From NCBI RefSeq assembly GCF_000757485.1, contig NZ_JPYO01000003.1, forward strand, positions 1 through 64,000: 64,000 bases of DNA. The letters run 5' to 3'. Shown in pieces: positions 16,785 through 26,833 of the stretch. Source of the stretch: Achromobacter sp. RTa. GTDB lineage: Bacteria > Pseudomonadota > Gammaproteobacteria > Burkholderiales > Burkholderiaceae_B. How positions within the stretch are numbered: position 1 is the first letter of the stretch; each line of letters opens with the position of its first letter. The notes below the pieces were generated by a model that was given only the letters and a program-made list of their open reading frames with translations, was not told the origin of the DNA and ran no database searches. The translations under genes and the position numbers were made by a program.

Positions 16785-17127
16785 CAGGGACGCGTTAAGG
16801 AACTCCCGGCCCGTGGCGTTTTGTGCGTTATCCCAACAAAGTGCTTGCGCTCAAAGTTTAACCAGGCTAGAATTATCAGCTTTCCCAGATTGTCGATCGG
16901 GTTCATCCAGGCCTATGGCAGGTTGACTCGACGTGTTGGGGGAATACCCGCAGGATTTCAACCCAGGGTCGTTGCGTTGCCAACCAGTTGCAGGCGTAGG
17001 GCGAAAGCGCTAGGCGTGCCAACACTAAAGCAGGGCGGCAGACCTGACGGGACCAAAACTGGCAGGAATTGCAGTGTTCCCTTGTTGGGAAAACCGTATT
17101 TCCAGTTAAGTTGGAACAGGAAAAATC
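16785..17127 (+). promoter_or_regulatory. Promoter and long leader of the spc operon
   Basis: This 343-base gap has a good sigma-70 promoter: TTGCGC (16845-16850), a 17-base spacer and TAGAAT (16868-16873). The -35 is embedded in AAGTGCTTG (16839-16847), as at the rplC promoter. Transcription would start near 16880, giving a leader of about 250 nt before rplN. No coding frame with r-protein character was seen in the leader. The sequence contains several short GGG/CCC-type complementarities, but none is clear enough to call a regulator. Confidence 0.75.
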
Positions 17128-17496
17128 ATGATCCAAATGCAGACCACGCTGGATGTGGCCGATAACACTGGTGCGCGTCATGTCATGTGCATTAAGGTGC
17201 TCGGTGGCTCCAAGCGCCGTTATGCCGGTATCGGCGACATCATCAAGGTGAGCGTCAAAGATGCGGCTCCGCGCGGACGCGTCAAGAAAGGCGAAATTTA
17301 CAATGCCGTGGTGGTTCGTACCGCCAAGGGCGTGCGCCGTAAAGACGGTTCGCTGATTCGTTTCGGTGGCAATGCCGCCGTGTTGCTCAACGCCAAGCTG
17401 GAGCCTATCGGCACCCGCATCTTCGGACCCGTGACGCGTGAACTGCGTACCGAGAAGTTCATGAAGATCGTGTCGCTGGCCCCGGAAGTGCTGTAA
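17128..17496 (+). CDS. rplN: 50S ribosomal protein L14
   Basis: The 122-residue product starts [20 protein letters not shown] and contains [19 protein letters not shown], both L14 signatures. L14 helps form intersubunit bridges and is the binding site for the silencing factor RsfS. It is the first gene of the spc operon and here follows a dedicated promoter and leader. Length is normal. Confidence 0.99.
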   Translation: MIQMQTTLDVADNTGARHVMCIKVLGGSKRRYAGIGDIIKVSVKDAAPRGRVKKGEIYNAVVVRTAKGVRRKDGSLIRFGGNAAVLLNAKLEPIGTRIFGPVTRELRTEKFMKIVSLAPEVL

Positions 17497-17507
17497 GGAG
17501 CCCTACG

Positions 17508-17828
17508 ATGAACAACATTCGTAAAGGCGACGAAGTCATCGTCCTGACCGGCCGCGACAAGAAGCGTCGCGGCACGGTGCTTGCCCGCGTCGACGCCGAC
17601 CACGTGCTGGTCGAAGGCGTCAACGTCGTCAAGAAACACGTGAAAGCCAACCCGATGGCCAACAACCCGGGCGGAATCGTCGAAAAGACCATGCCGATCC
17701 ACATTTCGAATGTGGCGCTCTTCAACCCCGCGACCGGTCGTGGCGACCGCGTGGGCGTGCAAGAAGTCGAAGGTCGCAAGGTCCGCGTGTTCCGTTCCAA
17801 TGGTGCCGTTGTCGGCGCCAAGGCGTAA
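17508..17828 (+). CDS. rplX: 50S ribosomal protein L24
   Basis: The 106-residue product has the KOW motif region [21 protein letters not shown] and the [11 protein letters not shown] segment of L24, an assembly initiator for 23S rRNA. AAGGAG precedes the ATG. It lies 11 bases after rplN and 12 before rplE. Confidence 0.99.
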   Translation: MNNIRKGDEVIVLTGRDKKRRGTVLARVDADHVLVEGVNVVKKHVKANPMANNPGGIVEKTMPIHISNVALFNPATGRGDRVGVQEVEGRKVRVFRSNGAVVGAKA

Positions 17829-17840
17829 GGGGCGATAGAC

Positions 17841-18380
17841 ATGTCTCGTTTGCAAGATCTCTACAAGAGCAAGGTCGCTGCCGACCTGCAAGCCAAGTTT
17901 GGCTACAAGAGCACGATGGAAGTGCCGCGCATCACCAAGATCACCCTGAACATGGGTGTCTCGGAAGCCGTCGCTGACAAGAAGGTTATCGAGCACGCCG
18001 TCTCGGACCTGACCAAGATCGCCGGCCAGAAGCCCGTCGTGACGAAGACCAAGAAGGCTATCGCCGGGTTCAAGATCCGCGAAAACTACCCGATCGGTTG
18101 CATGGTCACGCTGCGTGGTCAACGCATGTACGAATTCCTGGATCGCCTGGTGGCGGTTGCGCTGCCTCGCGTGCGCGACTTCCGCGGTATCTCGGGTCGT
18201 GCGTTCGACGGCCGTGGCAACTACAACATCGGGGTGAAAGAGCAGATCATTTTCCCCGAAATCGAGTACGACAAGATCGACGCGCTGCGTGGGCTGAACA
18301 TCAGCATCACCACCTCCGCGAAGACCGACGAAGAAGCCAAGGCGCTGTTGACGGCCTTCAGCTTCCCGTTCCGTAACTAA
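17841..18380 (+). CDS. rplE: 50S ribosomal protein L5
   Basis: The 179-residue product has the L5 segments [52 protein letters not shown] and IFPEIEYD. L5 binds 5S rRNA and contacts the P-site tRNA. Length and spacing are normal for the spc operon. Confidence 0.99.
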   Translation: MSRLQDLYKSKVAADLQAKFGYKSTMEVPRITKITLNMGVSEAVADKKVIEHAVSDLTKIAGQKPVVTKTKKAIAGFKIRENYPIGCMVTLRGQRMYEFLDRLVAVALPRVRDFRGISGRAFDGRGNYNIGVKEQIIFPEIEYDKIDALRGLNISITTSAKTDEEAKALLTAFSFPFRN

Positions 18381-18392
18381 GGGGCTGATGAC

Positions 18393-18698
18393 GTGGCTAA
18401 ACTTTCCCTCATCAATCGCGACATCAAGCGCGCCAAGCTGGCTGACAAATTCGCCGCCAAGCGTGCTGAGTTGAAGGCGATCATCGACGACCAGTCGAAG
18501 ACCGACGAAGAACGTTACCAAGCTCGGCTCAAGCTGCAACAGCTGCCGCGCAATGCCAACCCGACGCGTCAACGTAACCGTTGCGTGGTCACCGGTCGTC
18601 CGCGCGGCGTGTTCCGCAAGTTCGGCCTGACGCGCCACAAACTGCGTGAAATGGCGATGAAGGGTGAAATCCCCGGCATCACCAAGGCCAGCTGGTAG
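18393..18698 (+). CDS. rpsN: 30S ribosomal protein S14
   Basis: The 101-residue product is the longer zinc-free form of S14: the C-terminal half reads [22 protein letters not shown] without the CxxC pairs of the short form. It starts with GTG at 18393, read as Met, after AAGGGGC as ribosome binding site. S14 is a late-assembling 30S head protein. The end, ITKASW, is typical. Confidence 0.98.
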   Translation: MAKLSLINRDIKRAKLADKFAAKRAELKAIIDDQSKTDEERYQARLKLQQLPRNANPTRQRNRCVVTGRPRGVFRKFGLTRHKLREMAMKGEIPGITKASW

Positions 18699-18708
18699 GA
18701 GAAACAAT

Positions 18709-19104
18709 ATGAGCATGAGCGATCCCATCGCCGATATGCTGACCCGCATTCGCAATGCGCAGCAAGTGGACAAAGTTACGGTGAACATGCCCTCCTCGAA
18801 GCTGAAGGCGGCCATTGCCGCCGTGCTGAAGGACGAAGGCTACATCGACAGCTTTGAAGTCAAGGGCACCCAGGCCAAGCCTGAGCTCGAGATCACCCTG
18901 AAGTACTACGCTGGCCGTCCGGTCATCGAGCGCATCGAACGCGTCTCGCGCCCCGGTCTGCGTATCTACAAGGGCCGTACCAGCATTCCTCAGGTCATGA
19001 ACGGCCTGGGCGTGGCTATCGTTTCGACCTCGCGCGGCGTCATGACCGACCGTAAGGCTCGCGCCAACGGCGTCGGCGGCGAAGTGCTGTGCTACGTGGC
19101 CTAA
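18709..19104 (+). CDS. rpsH: 30S ribosomal protein S8
   Basis: The 131-residue product ([18 protein letters not shown] at the start, [20 protein letters not shown] near the end) has exactly the usual S8 length. The ATG at 18709 follows AGGAGAAAC; the frame is open further upstream but overlaps rpsN. S8 binds the central domain of 16S rRNA and in E. coli represses the spc operon at the rplE region. Confidence 0.98.
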   Translation: MSMSDPIADMLTRIRNAQQVDKVTVNMPSSKLKAAIAAVLKDEGYIDSFEVKGTQAKPELEITLKYYAGRPVIERIERVSRPGLRIYKGRTSIPQVMNGLGVAIVSTSRGVMTDRKARANGVGGEVLCYVA

Positions 19105-19116
19105 GGAGAAATTCGA

Positions 19117-19650
19117 ATGTCACGTATCGCTAAGTATCCGGTCGAACTGCCCAAGGGTGTCGAAGCCGACATCAAGCAGGATCAGATCACCGTCAAGGGC
19201 CCGCTGGGTTCCTTGACCCAAGCCCTGACTGGCGACGTCACGATTGCGCTGGACGAAGGCAAGCTCACGTTTGTCGCCGCCAACGAAACCCGTCACGCCA
19301 ATGCCATGTCGGGTACCGTGCGCGCGCTGGTGGCCAACATGGTCAATGGCGTGAGCAAGGGATTCGAGCGCAAGCTGAACCTGGTCGGCGTGGGTTACCG
19401 CGCCTCGGTTCAAGGCGACGCCGTTAAGCTGCAGCTCGGTTTCTCGCACGACGTCGTGCATCAGTTGCCGGCCGGTATCAAGGCCGAATGCCCCACCCAG
19501 ACGGAAATCGTCATCAAGGGCGCCAACAAGCAAGTCGTCGGCCAGGTGGCCGCTGAAATCCGCGCGTATCGCGAACCCGAACCCTACAAGGGCAAGGGCG
19601 TGCGTTACTCGGACGAACGCGTCGTCATCAAAGAAACCAAGAAGAAATAA
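19117..19650 (+). CDS. rplF: 50S ribosomal protein L6
   Basis: The 177-residue product contains the two repeated L6 domains. Hallmarks include [15 protein letters not shown] and, near the C-terminus, [17 protein letters not shown]6 sits near the sarcin-ricin loop and the L7/L12 stalk base. AAGGAG precedes the ATG. Confidence 0.99.
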   Translation: MSRIAKYPVELPKGVEADIKQDQITVKGPLGSLTQALTGDVTIALDEGKLTFVAANETRHANAMSGTVRALVANMVNGVSKGFERKLNLVGVGYRASVQGDAVKLQLGFSHDVVHQLPAGIKAECPTQTEIVIKGANKQVVGQVAAEIRAYREPEPYKGKGVRYSDERVVIKETKKK

Positions 19651-19671
19651 CGGCGCACGCAAGGACGAATC

Positions 19672-20037
19672 ATGGACAAAAAAGTTTCCCGTTTGCGTCG
19701 TGCGGTTCCGACCCGCCGGAAGATCAACGAGCTGCGCGTTCATCGCCTCTCGATTTTCCGCTCGAACCAGCACATCTACGCCAACATCATTTCGCCGGAA
19801 GGCGATCGCGTTCTGGTCAGCGCCTCGACGGTCGAAGCCGAAGTGCGTGCGCAACTGGCCGGCCAAACCGGTCAGGGCGGCAACAAGGCCGCTGCTACGC
19901 TGGTCGGCAAGCGCGTGGCCGAAAAGGCCAAGGCTGCCGGTATCGAACTGGTTGCCTTCGATCGCTCGGGCTTTCGTTACCATGGCCGCGTCAAGGCGCT
20001 GGCCGACGCCGCGCGTGAAGCCGGCCTGAAGTTCTAA
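19672..20037 (+). CDS. rplR: 50S ribosomal protein L18
   Basis: The 121-residue product has the L18 segments [20 protein letters not shown] and [21 protein letters not shown]18 binds 5S rRNA with L5. The spacing to neighbours (21 and 15 bases) is slightly larger than elsewhere in the operon, with no sign of a separate promoter. Confidence 0.99.
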   Translation: MDKKVSRLRRAVPTRRKINELRVHRLSIFRSNQHIYANIISPEGDRVLVSASTVEAEVRAQLAGQTGQGGNKAAATLVGKRVAEKAKAAGIELVAFDRSGFRYHGRVKALADAAREAGLKF

Positions 20038-20052
20038 GCGAGGATCTGTCAA

Positions 20053-20574
20053 ATGGCTAAAGTACAAGGCAAGAACGCCGCGGAAAAAGAGAACGATGAC
20101 GGCCTCCGCGAAAAGATGATCGCGGTCAACCGCGTGAGCAAAGTGGTCAAGGGTGGTCGCACCATGAGCTTTGCCGCGCTGACCGTGGTTGGCGATGGCG
20201 ATGGCCGCATCGGCATGGGCAAGGGCAAGGCGCGCGAAGTGCCGGTGTCCGTTCAGAAGGCTATGGAACAGGCCCGTCGCGGCATGTTCAAGGTGGCCCT
20301 GAAGAACGGCACGCTGCACCACACCGTGGTCGGCAAGCATGGCGCCGCTACCGTGCTGATCTCGCCCGCTGCTGAAGGTACCGGCGTTATCGCCGGCGGC
20401 CCGATGCGCGCTATTTTTGATGTGATGGGTGTGCGTAACGTGGTTGCCAAGAGCCTGGGCTCGAGCAACCCCTACAACATGGTTCGCGCCACGTTGAACG
20501 GCCTGCGCGCCTCCATGACCCCGGCTGATGTTGCTGCCAAGCGTGGCAAGTCGGTCGAAGAAATCCTGGGGTAA
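20053..20574 (+). CDS. rpsE: 30S ribosomal protein S5
   Basis: The 173-residue product has the double-stranded RNA-binding-like part ([38 protein letters not shown]) and the C-terminal [21 protein letters not shown] segment of S5. The VKGGRTMSF loop is where spectinomycin-resistance changes map in other bacteria. S5 controls decoding fidelity. Confidence 0.99.
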   Translation: MAKVQGKNAAEKENDDGLREKMIAVNRVSKVVKGGRTMSFAALTVVGDGDGRIGMGKGKAREVPVSVQKAMEQARRGMFKVALKNGTLHHTVVGKHGAATVLISPAAEGTGVIAGGPMRAIFDVMGVRNVVAKSLGSSNPYNMVRATLNGLRASMTPADVAAKRGKSVEEILG

Positions 20575-20577
20575 ATC

Positions 20578-20763
20578 ATGGCTCAGAAGCAGATCAAAGT
20601 GACCCTCGTGCGCTCGGTGATCGGTACCAAGCAATCGCACCGTGATACGGTTCGCGGTTTGGGCTTGGGCCGTATCAACAGCAGCCGCGTGCTGGTCGAT
20701 ACGCCCGAGGTGCGTGGGATGATCCGTAAGGTGGATTATCTCGTTTCCGTCTCGGAAGCCTAA
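20578..20763 (+). CDS. rpmD: 50S ribosomal protein L30
   Basis: The 61-residue product ([20 protein letters not shown], then [20 protein letters not shown]) is a full-length L30. It lies 3 bases after rpsE and 9 before rplO, in the standard rpsE-rpmD-rplO order. Confidence 0.98.
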   Translation: MAQKQIKVTLVRSVIGTKQSHRDTVRGLGLGRINSSRVLVDTPEVRGMIRKVDYLVSVSEA

Positions 20764-20772
20764 GGAATCACC

Positions 20773-21213
20773 ATGTCGGATATGCAACTTAATTCGCTGA
20801 AGCCCGCCGAGGGCAGCAAGCACGCCAAGCGCCGCGTCGGCCGTGGCATCGGTTCGGGTCTGGGCAAGACCGCCGGCCGTGGCCACAAGGGTCAGAAGTC
20901 GCGCTCGGGCGGTTTCCATAAGGTTGGCTTCGAAGGCGGTCAAATGCCGCTGCAGCGTCGCCTGCCCAAGCGTGGTTTCACCCCGCTCGGCCAGCACCTG
21001 TACGCCGAAGTTCGTCTGTCGGACCTGCAAGCCCTGCCCATCGACGAAGTCGACGTGCAAGTGCTGAAGGCAGCTGGAGTGATCGGCCAGGCGGTTCGTT
21101 ACGCCAAGGTCATCAAGTCGGGTGAACTCTCGCGCAAGGTTGTGCTGAAGGGCATTACCGCGACGGCCGGCGCTCGCGCCGCCATCGAAGCCGCGGGCGG
21201 CTCGCTTGCCTGA
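20773..21213 (+). CDS. rplO: 50S ribosomal protein L15
   Basis: The 146-residue product has the glycine-rich L15 start ([40 protein letters not shown]) and the C-terminal [18 protein letters not shown] region. L15 is needed for late 50S assembly. It precedes secY, as is nearly universal. Confidence 0.99.
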   Translation: MSDMQLNSLKPAEGSKHAKRRVGRGIGSGLGKTAGRGHKGQKSRSGGFHKVGFEGGQMPLQRRLPKRGFTPLGQHLYAEVRLSDLQALPIDEVDVQVLKAAGVIGQAVRYAKVIKSGELSRKVVLKGITATAGARAAIEAAGGSLA

Positions 21214-21227
21214 TCACGAGGTGACGA

Positions 21228-22553
21228 GTGGCTAACGCGCAGGCATTGGGCAAAACCGGAGGACGGTACGGCGACCTAAAGCGCCGTCTCGTGTTCCTGG
21301 TGCTCGCCCTGGTGGTTTACCGGTTGGGTACGCACATCCCGGTACCGGGCATCAACCCGGATGCGCTGGCGGACCTGTTCCGTCAGAACCAGGGCGGGAT
21401 CCTCGGCCTGTTCAACATGTTCTCGGGCGGGGCGCTCTCGCGCTTCTCGATTTTTGCCCTGGGGATCATGCCGTACATTTCGGCATCCATCATCATGCAG
21501 CTGATGTCTGTGGTGGTGCCGTCGCTGGAAGCCCTCAAGAAAGAGGGCGAATCCGGCCGTCGGAAGATTACCCAATACACCCGCTACGGCACGGTCGTGC
21601 TGGCGCTGGTGCAGGCAGTGGGCATTTCGGTAGCGTTGGAGTCCCAGCAGGGACTGGTGATCGATCCGGGCATGCTGTTCCGCTTTACGACCGTCGTGAC
21701 CCTGGTCACCGGCACCATGTTCGTCATGTGGCTGGGTGAGCAGATCACGGAGCGTGGTCTGGGCAACGGGATTTCCATCCTGATCTTCGCAGGTATCGTC
21801 GCAGGCTTGCCTGCAGCGCTGGCTGCATTGTTGGACCTGGTCCGCACCAACTCGATGTCCGTGCTGTCGGCACTGTTCATCGTGGCCCTGGTGGTGCTGG
21901 TTACCGCTTTTGTGGTGTTCGTGGAACGCGGACAGCGCAAGATCACGGTGAACTACGCCAAGCGTCAGGTCGGCAACAAGATCTATGGTGGCCAAAGCTC
22001 GCATTTGCCGCTGAAGCTGAACATGGCAGGGGTGATTCCGCCGATCTTCGCATCGTCGATCATTCTGTTCCCGGCCACGATCACGAGCTGGTTCTCCAGC
22101 AGCGAGAACATGCGCTGGCTTAGCGACCTGGCTGCGGCCCTGTCGCCTCGTCAACCGCTCTACATCACGCTGTACTCGGTCGCGATTATTTTCTTCTGCT
22201 TTTTCTACACGGCTCTGGTGTTCAACAGCCGCGAAACGGCGGACAACCTGAAGAAGAGTGGTGCGTTTGTTCCGGGCATCCGTCCGGGCGAACAGACAGC
22301 GCGCTACATCGACAAGATCCTGATGCGTCTGACGCTCGCAGGTGCCATCTACATCACGTTGGTGTGCCTGTTGCCGGAATTCTTGGTGATGCGCTGGAAC
22401 GTTCCCTTCTATTTCGGTGGTACGTCCCTGTTGATTATTGTGGTGGTGACGATGGATTTCATGGCGCAGGTCCAGGCCTACATGATGTCTCACCAGTACG
22501 ACTCGTTGCTCAAGAAGGCCAACTTCAAGGGCTCGGGTTTGCCGATGCGGTAA
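21228..22553 (+). CDS. secY: Protein translocase subunit SecY
   Basis: The 441-residue product is the ten-helix channel of the Sec translocon. Visible hallmarks are [42 protein letters not shown]-like [19 protein letters not shown], and the long cytoplasmic loop [20 protein letters not shown] used by SecA and the ribosome. It starts with GTG at 21228 behind GAGGTGACGA. In this operon it is followed by infA after 8 bases. Confidence 0.98.
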   Translation: MANAQALGKTGGRYGDLKRRLVFLVLALVVYRLGTHIPVPGINPDALADLFRQNQGGILGLFNMFSGGALSRFSIFALGIMPYISASIIMQLMSVVVPSLEALKKEGESGRRKITQYTRYGTVVLALVQAVGISVALESQQGLVIDPGMLFRFTTVVTLVTGTMFVMWLGEQITERGLGNGISILIFAGIVAGLPAALAALLDLVRTNSMSVLSALFIVALVVLVTAFVVFVERGQRKITVNYAKRQVGNKIYGGQSSHLPLKLNMAGVIPPIFASSIILFPATITSWFSSSENMRWLSDLAAALSPRQPLYITLYSVAIIFFCFFYTALVFNSRETADNLKKSGAFVPGIRPGEQTARYIDKILMRLTLAGAIYITLVCLLPEFLVMRWNVPFYFGGTSLLIIVVVTMDFMAQVQAYMMSHQYDSLLKKANFKGSGLPMR

Positions 22554-22561
22554 GCAAAAGA

Positions 22562-22780
22562 ATGTCCAAGGACGACGTCATTCAGATGCAAGGTGAGGTT
22601 CTTGAGAACCTCCCGAACGCGACATTTCGCGTCAAGCTCGAAAACGGCCACGTGGTGTTGGGCCATATTTCCGGCAAGATGCGTATGCATTACATCCGGA
22701 TCCTGCCAGGTGACAAGGTCACAGTGGAGCTCACGCCCTATGACCTGACGCGAGCCAGGATTGTTTTCCGCTCCAAGTGA
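22562..22780 (+). CDS. infA: Translation initiation factor IF-1
   Basis: The 72-residue product has an S1-type OB fold ([40 protein letters not shown]) and the exact usual IF-1 length. IF-1 blocks the A site during initiation. The ATG at 22562 follows secY by 8 bases; the frame continues upstream into secY, but that part is not IF-1. Location of infA between secY and rpmJ is usual in Burkholderiales. Confidence 0.98.
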   Translation: MSKDDVIQMQGEVLENLPNATFRVKLENGHVVLGHISGKMRMHYIRILPGDKVTVELTPYDLTRARIVFRSK

Positions 22781-22814
22781 GCGAAACCGGATTACGGAAA
22801 ATTAGGAGTCAACC

Positions 22815-22928
22815 ATGAAAGTAATGGCATCGGTTAAGCGGATCTGCCGCAACTGCAAAGTTATCAAACGTCACGGCGTGGTGCGCGTTATCTGCACCGA
22901 CCCGCGTCACAAGCAGCGTCAAGGCTAA
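22815..22928 (+). CDS. rpmJ: 50S ribosomal protein L36, zinc-binding form
   Basis: This 37-residue gene reads [15 protein letters not shown] and continues to an end in HKQRQG. The zinc site C11-x2-C14-x12-C27-x4-H32 is complete, so this is the zinc-binding type of L36. TTAGGAGTC precedes the ATG. It lies between infA and rpsM as in other betaproteobacteria and is easily missed because of its size. Confidence 0.96.
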
Positions 22929-22971
22929 CCCGGGTTAGCGACTACGCAACGGATTTATTCAAGGAACAGTC

Positions 22972-23337
22972 ATGGCCCGTATTGCTGGCATTAACATTCC
23001 GCCGCAACAGCACGCCGAGATCGGCCTGACCGCCATTTTTGGCATCGGTCGTACGCGCGCTCGCAAGATTTGCGAAGCGGCAAACGTACCCTTTGACAAA
23101 AAGGTCAAGGATCTGAGCGACGCTGAATTGGAACGCGTCCGCGAACATGTTGGTTTGTTCACGGTTGAAGGCGACCTGCGTCGTGAAGTACAGCTCTCGA
23201 TCAAGCGTTTGATCGACCTGGGAACCTACCGTGGTATGCGTCACAAGCGCGGTTTGCCCGTGCGCGGCCAGCGCACTCGCACCAACGCCCGGACCCGCAA
23301 GGGCCCGCGTCGTGCTGCTGCGTCCCTGAAGAAATAA
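22972..23337 (+). CDS. rpsM: 30S ribosomal protein S13
   Basis: The 121-residue product starts [20 protein letters not shown] and has the C-terminal [20 protein letters not shown] extension that reaches the tRNAs. S13 bridges to the 50S subunit. AAGGAACAG precedes the ATG. It is the first gene of the alpha-operon group, 43 bases after rpmJ with no terminator between. Confidence 0.99.
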   Translation: MARIAGINIPPQQHAEIGLTAIFGIGRTRARKICEAANVPFDKKVKDLSDAELERVREHVGLFTVEGDLRREVQLSIKRLIDLGTYRGMRHKRGLPVRGQRTRTNARTRKGPRRAAASLKK

Positions 23338-23352
23338 TCGAGGAACTGGATT

Positions 23353-23754
23353 ATGGCGAAAGCTTCCACCAGCGGCGCTTCGCGCGTGCGCAAAAAGGTC
23401 AAGAAGAACGTCTCGGACGGCATCGCGCACGTTCACGCTTCGTTCAACAACACCATCATCACCATCACCGACCGTCAGGGCAACGCGCTGTCGTGGGCCA
23501 CGTCGGGCGGTGCTGGCTTCAAGGGTTCGCGCAAATCGACCCCGTTCGCCGCGCAGGTCGCTGCTGAAACGGCTGGCCGCGTCGCGCTGGAGTACGGCAT
23601 CAAGACGCTGGAAGTGCGTATCAAGGGCCCCGGCCCCGGCCGCGAATCGTCGGTCCGCGCTCTGAACGCGCTGGGCATCAAGATTTCGAGCATCGCCGAC
23701 ATCACGCCCGTTCCGCACAACGGCTGCCGTCCGCCGAAGCGTCGTCGTATCTAA
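23353..23754 (+). CDS. rpsK: 30S ribosomal protein S11
   Basis: The 133-residue product has the S11 segments [39 protein letters not shown] and the end [10 protein letters not shown]11 lies in the platform near the E site. Spacing to rpsM and rpsD is 15 and 11 bases. Confidence 0.99.
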   Translation: MAKASTSGASRVRKKVKKNVSDGIAHVHASFNNTIITITDRQGNALSWATSGGAGFKGSRKSTPFAAQVAAETAGRVALEYGIKTLEVRIKGPGPGRESSVRALNALGIKISSIADITPVPHNGCRPPKRRRI

Positions 23755-23765
23755 AGGGAATCCAC

Positions 23766-24389
23766 ATGGCACGTTATATTGGACCCAAATGCAAGCTCTC
23801 GCGCCGCGAGGGTACTGACCTGTTCCTGAAGAGCGCCCGCCGCTCGCTGGACTCCAAGTGCAAGCTGGATTCCAAGCCTGGCCAACACGGCCGCACTTCG
23901 GGCGCCCGCACTTCCGACTACGGCCTGCAGCTGCGCGAAAAGCAAAAGCTGAAGCGCATGTACGGCGTGCTGGAAAAGCAATTCCGCAAGTACTTCGCTG
24001 AAGCCGAGCGTCGCCGTGGCAACACCGGCGAAACGCTGATCCAGCTGCTGGAATCGCGCCTGGACAACGTCGTCTACCGCATGGGCTTCGGCTCGACGCG
24101 CGCCGAAGCTCGCCAGCTGGTGAGCCACCGCGCCATCGAACTGAACGGCCACACGGCTGACATCGCTTCGATGCTGGTCAAGGCTGGCGACGTCGTTTCG
24201 ATCCGCGAAAAGGCCAAGAAGCAAGGCCGCATCAAGGAATCGCTCGACCTGGCCACCAGCATCGGCATCCCCCAGTGGGTGGAAGTCGATACGACCAAGA
24301 TGACCGGTACGTTCAAGTCGGCCCCCGATCGCGCTGACGTCGCTCGCGACATCAACGAATCGATGGTCGTGGAACTGTACTCGCGTTAA
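23766..24389 (+). CDS. rpsD: 30S ribosomal protein S4
   Basis: The 207-residue product starts [20 protein letters not shown] and has the S4 RNA-binding fold ([34 protein letters not shown]). S4 starts 30S assembly and in E. coli represses the alpha operon. A 215-base gap with a hairpin follows before rpoA. Confidence 0.99.
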   Translation: MARYIGPKCKLSRREGTDLFLKSARRSLDSKCKLDSKPGQHGRTSGARTSDYGLQLREKQKLKRMYGVLEKQFRKYFAEAERRRGNTGETLIQLLESRLDNVVYRMGFGSTRAEARQLVSHRAIELNGHTADIASMLVKAGDVVSIREKAKKQGRIKESLDLATSIGIPQWVEVDTTKMTGTFKSAPDRADVARDINESMVVELYSR

Positions 24390-24461
24390 TCAGGCCTGCC
24401 GGCGCTTCCTTCGCAAAGCGCTGGCGAGCTGGTCTCGCGACCCGTTTGCACGTCCCGCAGC

Positions 24462-24493
24462 AGCCCGCTTTCCGCCTTTAGGTGGAGCGGGCT
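24462..24493 (+). promoter_or_regulatory. Hairpin between rpsD and rpoA
   Basis: AGCCCGCT (24462-24469) pairs with AGCGGGCT (24486-24493), and the inner TCCGCC/GGTGGA adds a second helix around a short TTTA loop. The tract after the stem is TTGCGG rather than a run of T, so it is at best a partial terminator or attenuator. It stands 111 bases before rpoA and could set the ratio of RNA polymerase alpha subunit to ribosomal proteins. Confidence 0.4.
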
Positions 24494-24604
24494 TTGCGGT
24501 AAGTATCGGCCGGCGCTTTTTGCACCGACCCTGTTTCAAGTTTCACCCTGTCCATCAGCCTTATCGGTGTAACGAGCCGAGGGTATTGAAAAGGAACACA
24601 GTAA

Positions 24605-25591
24605 ATGTCCACTCAAGGTTTCCTGAAGCCGCGCTCCATTGAAGTCGAACCGGTCGGCACGCACCATGCCAAGATCGTGATGGAGCCGTTCGAGCGTGGC
24701 TACGGTCATACGCTGGGCAACGCCCTGCGCCGCATCCTGCTGTCTTCGATGACCGGCTACGCGCCGACCGAAGTCCAGATGACGGGCGTGGTGCACGAAT
24801 ACTCGACCATCCCGGGCGTTCGCGAAGATGTCGTCGACATCCTGCTGAACCTGAAGGGCGTGGTCTTCAAGCTGCACAACCGCGACGAAGTCACCCTGGT
24901 CCTGCGCAAGACCGGCGCCGGCACCGTGCTGGCCAGCGACATCGAGCTGCCGCACGACGTCGAGATCATCAACCCCGGCCACGCCATCTGCAACCTGACG
25001 GATGCAGGCAAGCTGGAAATGCAGATCAAGGTCGAGAAGGGCCGCGGCTACGTGCCGGGCAACGTGCGCGCGCTGTCGGAAGACCGCACCCACACTATCG
25101 GCCGCATCGTCCTGGATGCCTCGTTCAGCCCGGTCCGCCGCGTGAGCTACGCCGTTGAAAGCGCTCGCGTGGAACAGCGCACCGACCTGGACAAGCTGGT
25201 GTTGGACATCGAAACCAACGGCGTCATCTCGCCCGAGGAAGCGGTGCGCCAGTCGGCTCGCATCCTGATGGACCAGATCTCGGTCTTCGCCGCCCTGGAA
25301 GGCGCTGGCGATTCGTACGAAGCCCCGGTCCGCGGCACGCCGCAGATCGACCCGGTCCTGCTGCGTCCGGTCGACGACCTGGAACTGACCGTGCGTTCGG
25401 CCAACTGCCTGAAGGCCGAAAACATCTACTACATCGGCGACCTGATCCAGCGTACCGAGAACGAGCTGCTGAAGACCCCGAACCTGGGCCGCAAGTCGCT
25501 CAACGAGATCAAGGAAGTCCTGGCCGCACGCGGCCTGACGCTGGGCATGAAGCTCGAAAACTGGCCCCCCCTGGGCCTGGAGCGTCCCTAA
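24605..25591 (+). CDS. rpoA: DNA-directed RNA polymerase subunit alpha
   Basis: The 328-residue product has the N-terminal assembly domain ([40 protein letters not shown]) and the C-terminal DNA- and activator-binding domain ([35 protein letters not shown]) with the arginine equivalent to E. coli Arg265. Length and sequence agree with what I recall of the Bordetella protein. AAGGAACACAGTAA precedes the ATG. Confidence 0.99.
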   Translation: MSTQGFLKPRSIEVEPVGTHHAKIVMEPFERGYGHTLGNALRRILLSSMTGYAPTEVQMTGVVHEYSTIPGVREDVVDILLNLKGVVFKLHNRDEVTLVLRKTGAGTVLASDIELPHDVEIINPGHAICNLTDAGKLEMQIKVEKGRGYVPGNVRALSEDRTHTIGRIVLDASFSPVRRVSYAVESARVEQRTDLDKLVLDIETNGVISPEEAVRQSARILMDQISVFAALEGAGDSYEAPVRGTPQIDPVLLRPVDDLELTVRSANCLKAENIYYIGDLIQRTENELLKTPNLGRKSLNEIKEVLAARGLTLGMKLENWPPLGLERP

Positions 25592-25778
25592 ATCTTGAAA
25601 AGGGGCCTGCCCTGAACCGGGGCGGCTCCTGCAAGCAGCCGGCTCTGCGCCGGCCCGTTTGCGAAATCGTCGTAAAATGCACCGTTTTCTACCGGACCGC
25701 AGCCTGATCGCAGGTTGATAGAAGAGCCGGATAACCCGATGGCGGAAACGCCGTCTTTAGATTCAAAGGAAACTTATC

Positions 25779-26174
25779 ATGCGTCACGGTAATGGCTTGC
25801 GTAAGCTCAACCGCACCAGCAGTCACCGTCTTGCCATGTTCCGCAACATGGCCGTTTCGTTGATCACCCACGAAGCCATCAAGACCACGCTGCCGAAGGC
25901 GAAAGAATTGCGCCGCGTCATCGAACCCCTGATCACGCTGGGTAAAGAACCCACCCTCGCGAACAAGCGTCTGGCTTTTGCCCGTCTGCGCGATCGCGAT
26001 GCCGTGGTGAAGCTGTTCGCCGAAATCGGCCCGCGCTACGCGGCCCGCAACGGCGGCTACACCCGCGTGCTGAAGATGGGCTTCCGTCAAGGCGACAACG
26101 CTCCCATGGCTTTCATGGAACTGGTTGACCGTCCGGAAGTCGATGAAGCCGCTGAGGACAGCGCTGCCGAGTAA
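25779..26174 (+). CDS. rplQ: 50S ribosomal protein L17
   Basis: The 131-residue product starts [20 protein letters not shown] and has [19 protein letters not shown] and [19 protein letters not shown], as in L17. It ends with an acidic tail ([10 protein letters not shown]). The 187-base gap after rpoA has a GCCGG/CCGGC hairpin near 25640 but no clear promoter. It is the last gene of the ribosomal region and is followed by a strong terminator. Confidence 0.99.
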   Translation: MRHGNGLRKLNRTSSHRLAMFRNMAVSLITHEAIKTTLPKAKELRRVIEPLITLGKEPTLANKRLAFARLRDRDAVVKLFAEIGPRYAARNGGYTRVLKMGFRQGDNAPMAFMELVDRPEVDEAAEDSAAE

Positions 26175-26195
26175 TTTTCGGTAGAGCGATAAGCG

Positions 26196-26229
26196 ACAAG
26201 GGCGGGTCTTCGGACCCGCCCTTGTTTTA
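26196..26229 (+). terminator. Rho-independent terminator after rplQ (UUCG tetraloop)
   Basis: A perfect 13-bp stem (26196-26208 with 26213-26225, core AGGGCGGGTC / GACCCGCCCT) closes on TTCG, a stable UUCG tetraloop, and runs into TTTTAT. It ends the spc-alpha transcription unit. Confidence 0.95.
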
Positions 26230-26273
26230 TTTGCGCGGGCGTTTCCTGCCGGAAACGCCGGAGCGGGCGCGCG

Positions 26274-26711
26274 TCAGGAGGCGTGCAGTTCTCCGCGCAG
26301 TTGCGCGGCCGTCGCCGCCAGCGCGTCGGGCGCGGCCTGGGGCGGCATCTTGAACGTCAGGTCCTGCTGCTCGATGTACTGCGTGGAGGTGACGTCCTGC
26401 GGGTGGTGCATGGGAATGACGTGGGCGTGCGCATGCGCCACGTGTATGCCCGTAAAGGCGAAGCCGACCCGGTCCACGCGATACAGGCGCTTCATGTGAC
26501 GCCCGAGCTTCTGGCCCAGATTGAGGATGTGGCCCGCCAGATCGGCCGGCATGTCCTCGTAATAGGGGTAGTGCTGCTTGGGGATGATCAGCGTGTGGCC
26601 GGGGCGTACGGGCTGGATGTCGAGAAAGGCCAGCACGCGCTCGTCCTCGTGGACGATGTGCGCGGGGATCTCGTGGCGGGCGATGCGGCAGAACAGACAG
26701 GTATCGGACAT
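26274..26711 (-). CDS. HIT family protein (histidine triad nucleotide hydrolase)
   Basis: The 145-residue product has the HIT fold: CLFCRIARHEIPAHIVHEDE at the start, VRPGHTLIIPKQHY, and the histidine triad HVAHAHAHVIPMH near residue 95. Such enzymes hydrolyse or transfer nucleoside-phosphate bonds of the AMP-lysine or Ap4A kind; the substrate here is not visible. The ATG at 26711 is the family start; the frame continues upstream without similarity. It is divergent from cutA. Confidence 0.9.
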   Translation of the reverse strand: MSDTCLFCRIARHEIPAHIVHEDERVLAFLDIQPVRPGHTLIIPKQHYPYYEDMPADLAGHILNLGQKLGRHMKRLYRVDRVGFAFTGIHVAHAHAHVIPMHHPQDVTSTQYIEQQDLTFKMPPQAAPDALAATAAQLRGELHAS

Positions 26712-26833
26712 GCGTGCCTCGGTGAAAACGGGTTGCATGGCGGCGCTTGCGGGCCAGGAGGATCCGGCCGATGGCCGCAATACCGATAAAATACCCCGAG
26801 TTACGTCCCATACGGACATTCCAAGGAGGCATC

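Noticed and set aside
5611-16844. Insertion sequence or integrase remnants at the edges of the block between rpsQ and rplN
   Set aside because: No transposase or integrase frame, terminal inverted repeats, tRNA gene or target duplication was seen at either edge.
19120-21060. 646-codon open frame on the minus strand across rplF to rplO
   Set aside because: It is antisense to five ribosomal protein genes in strongly biased codons; absence of stops on the opposite strand is expected. No family features.
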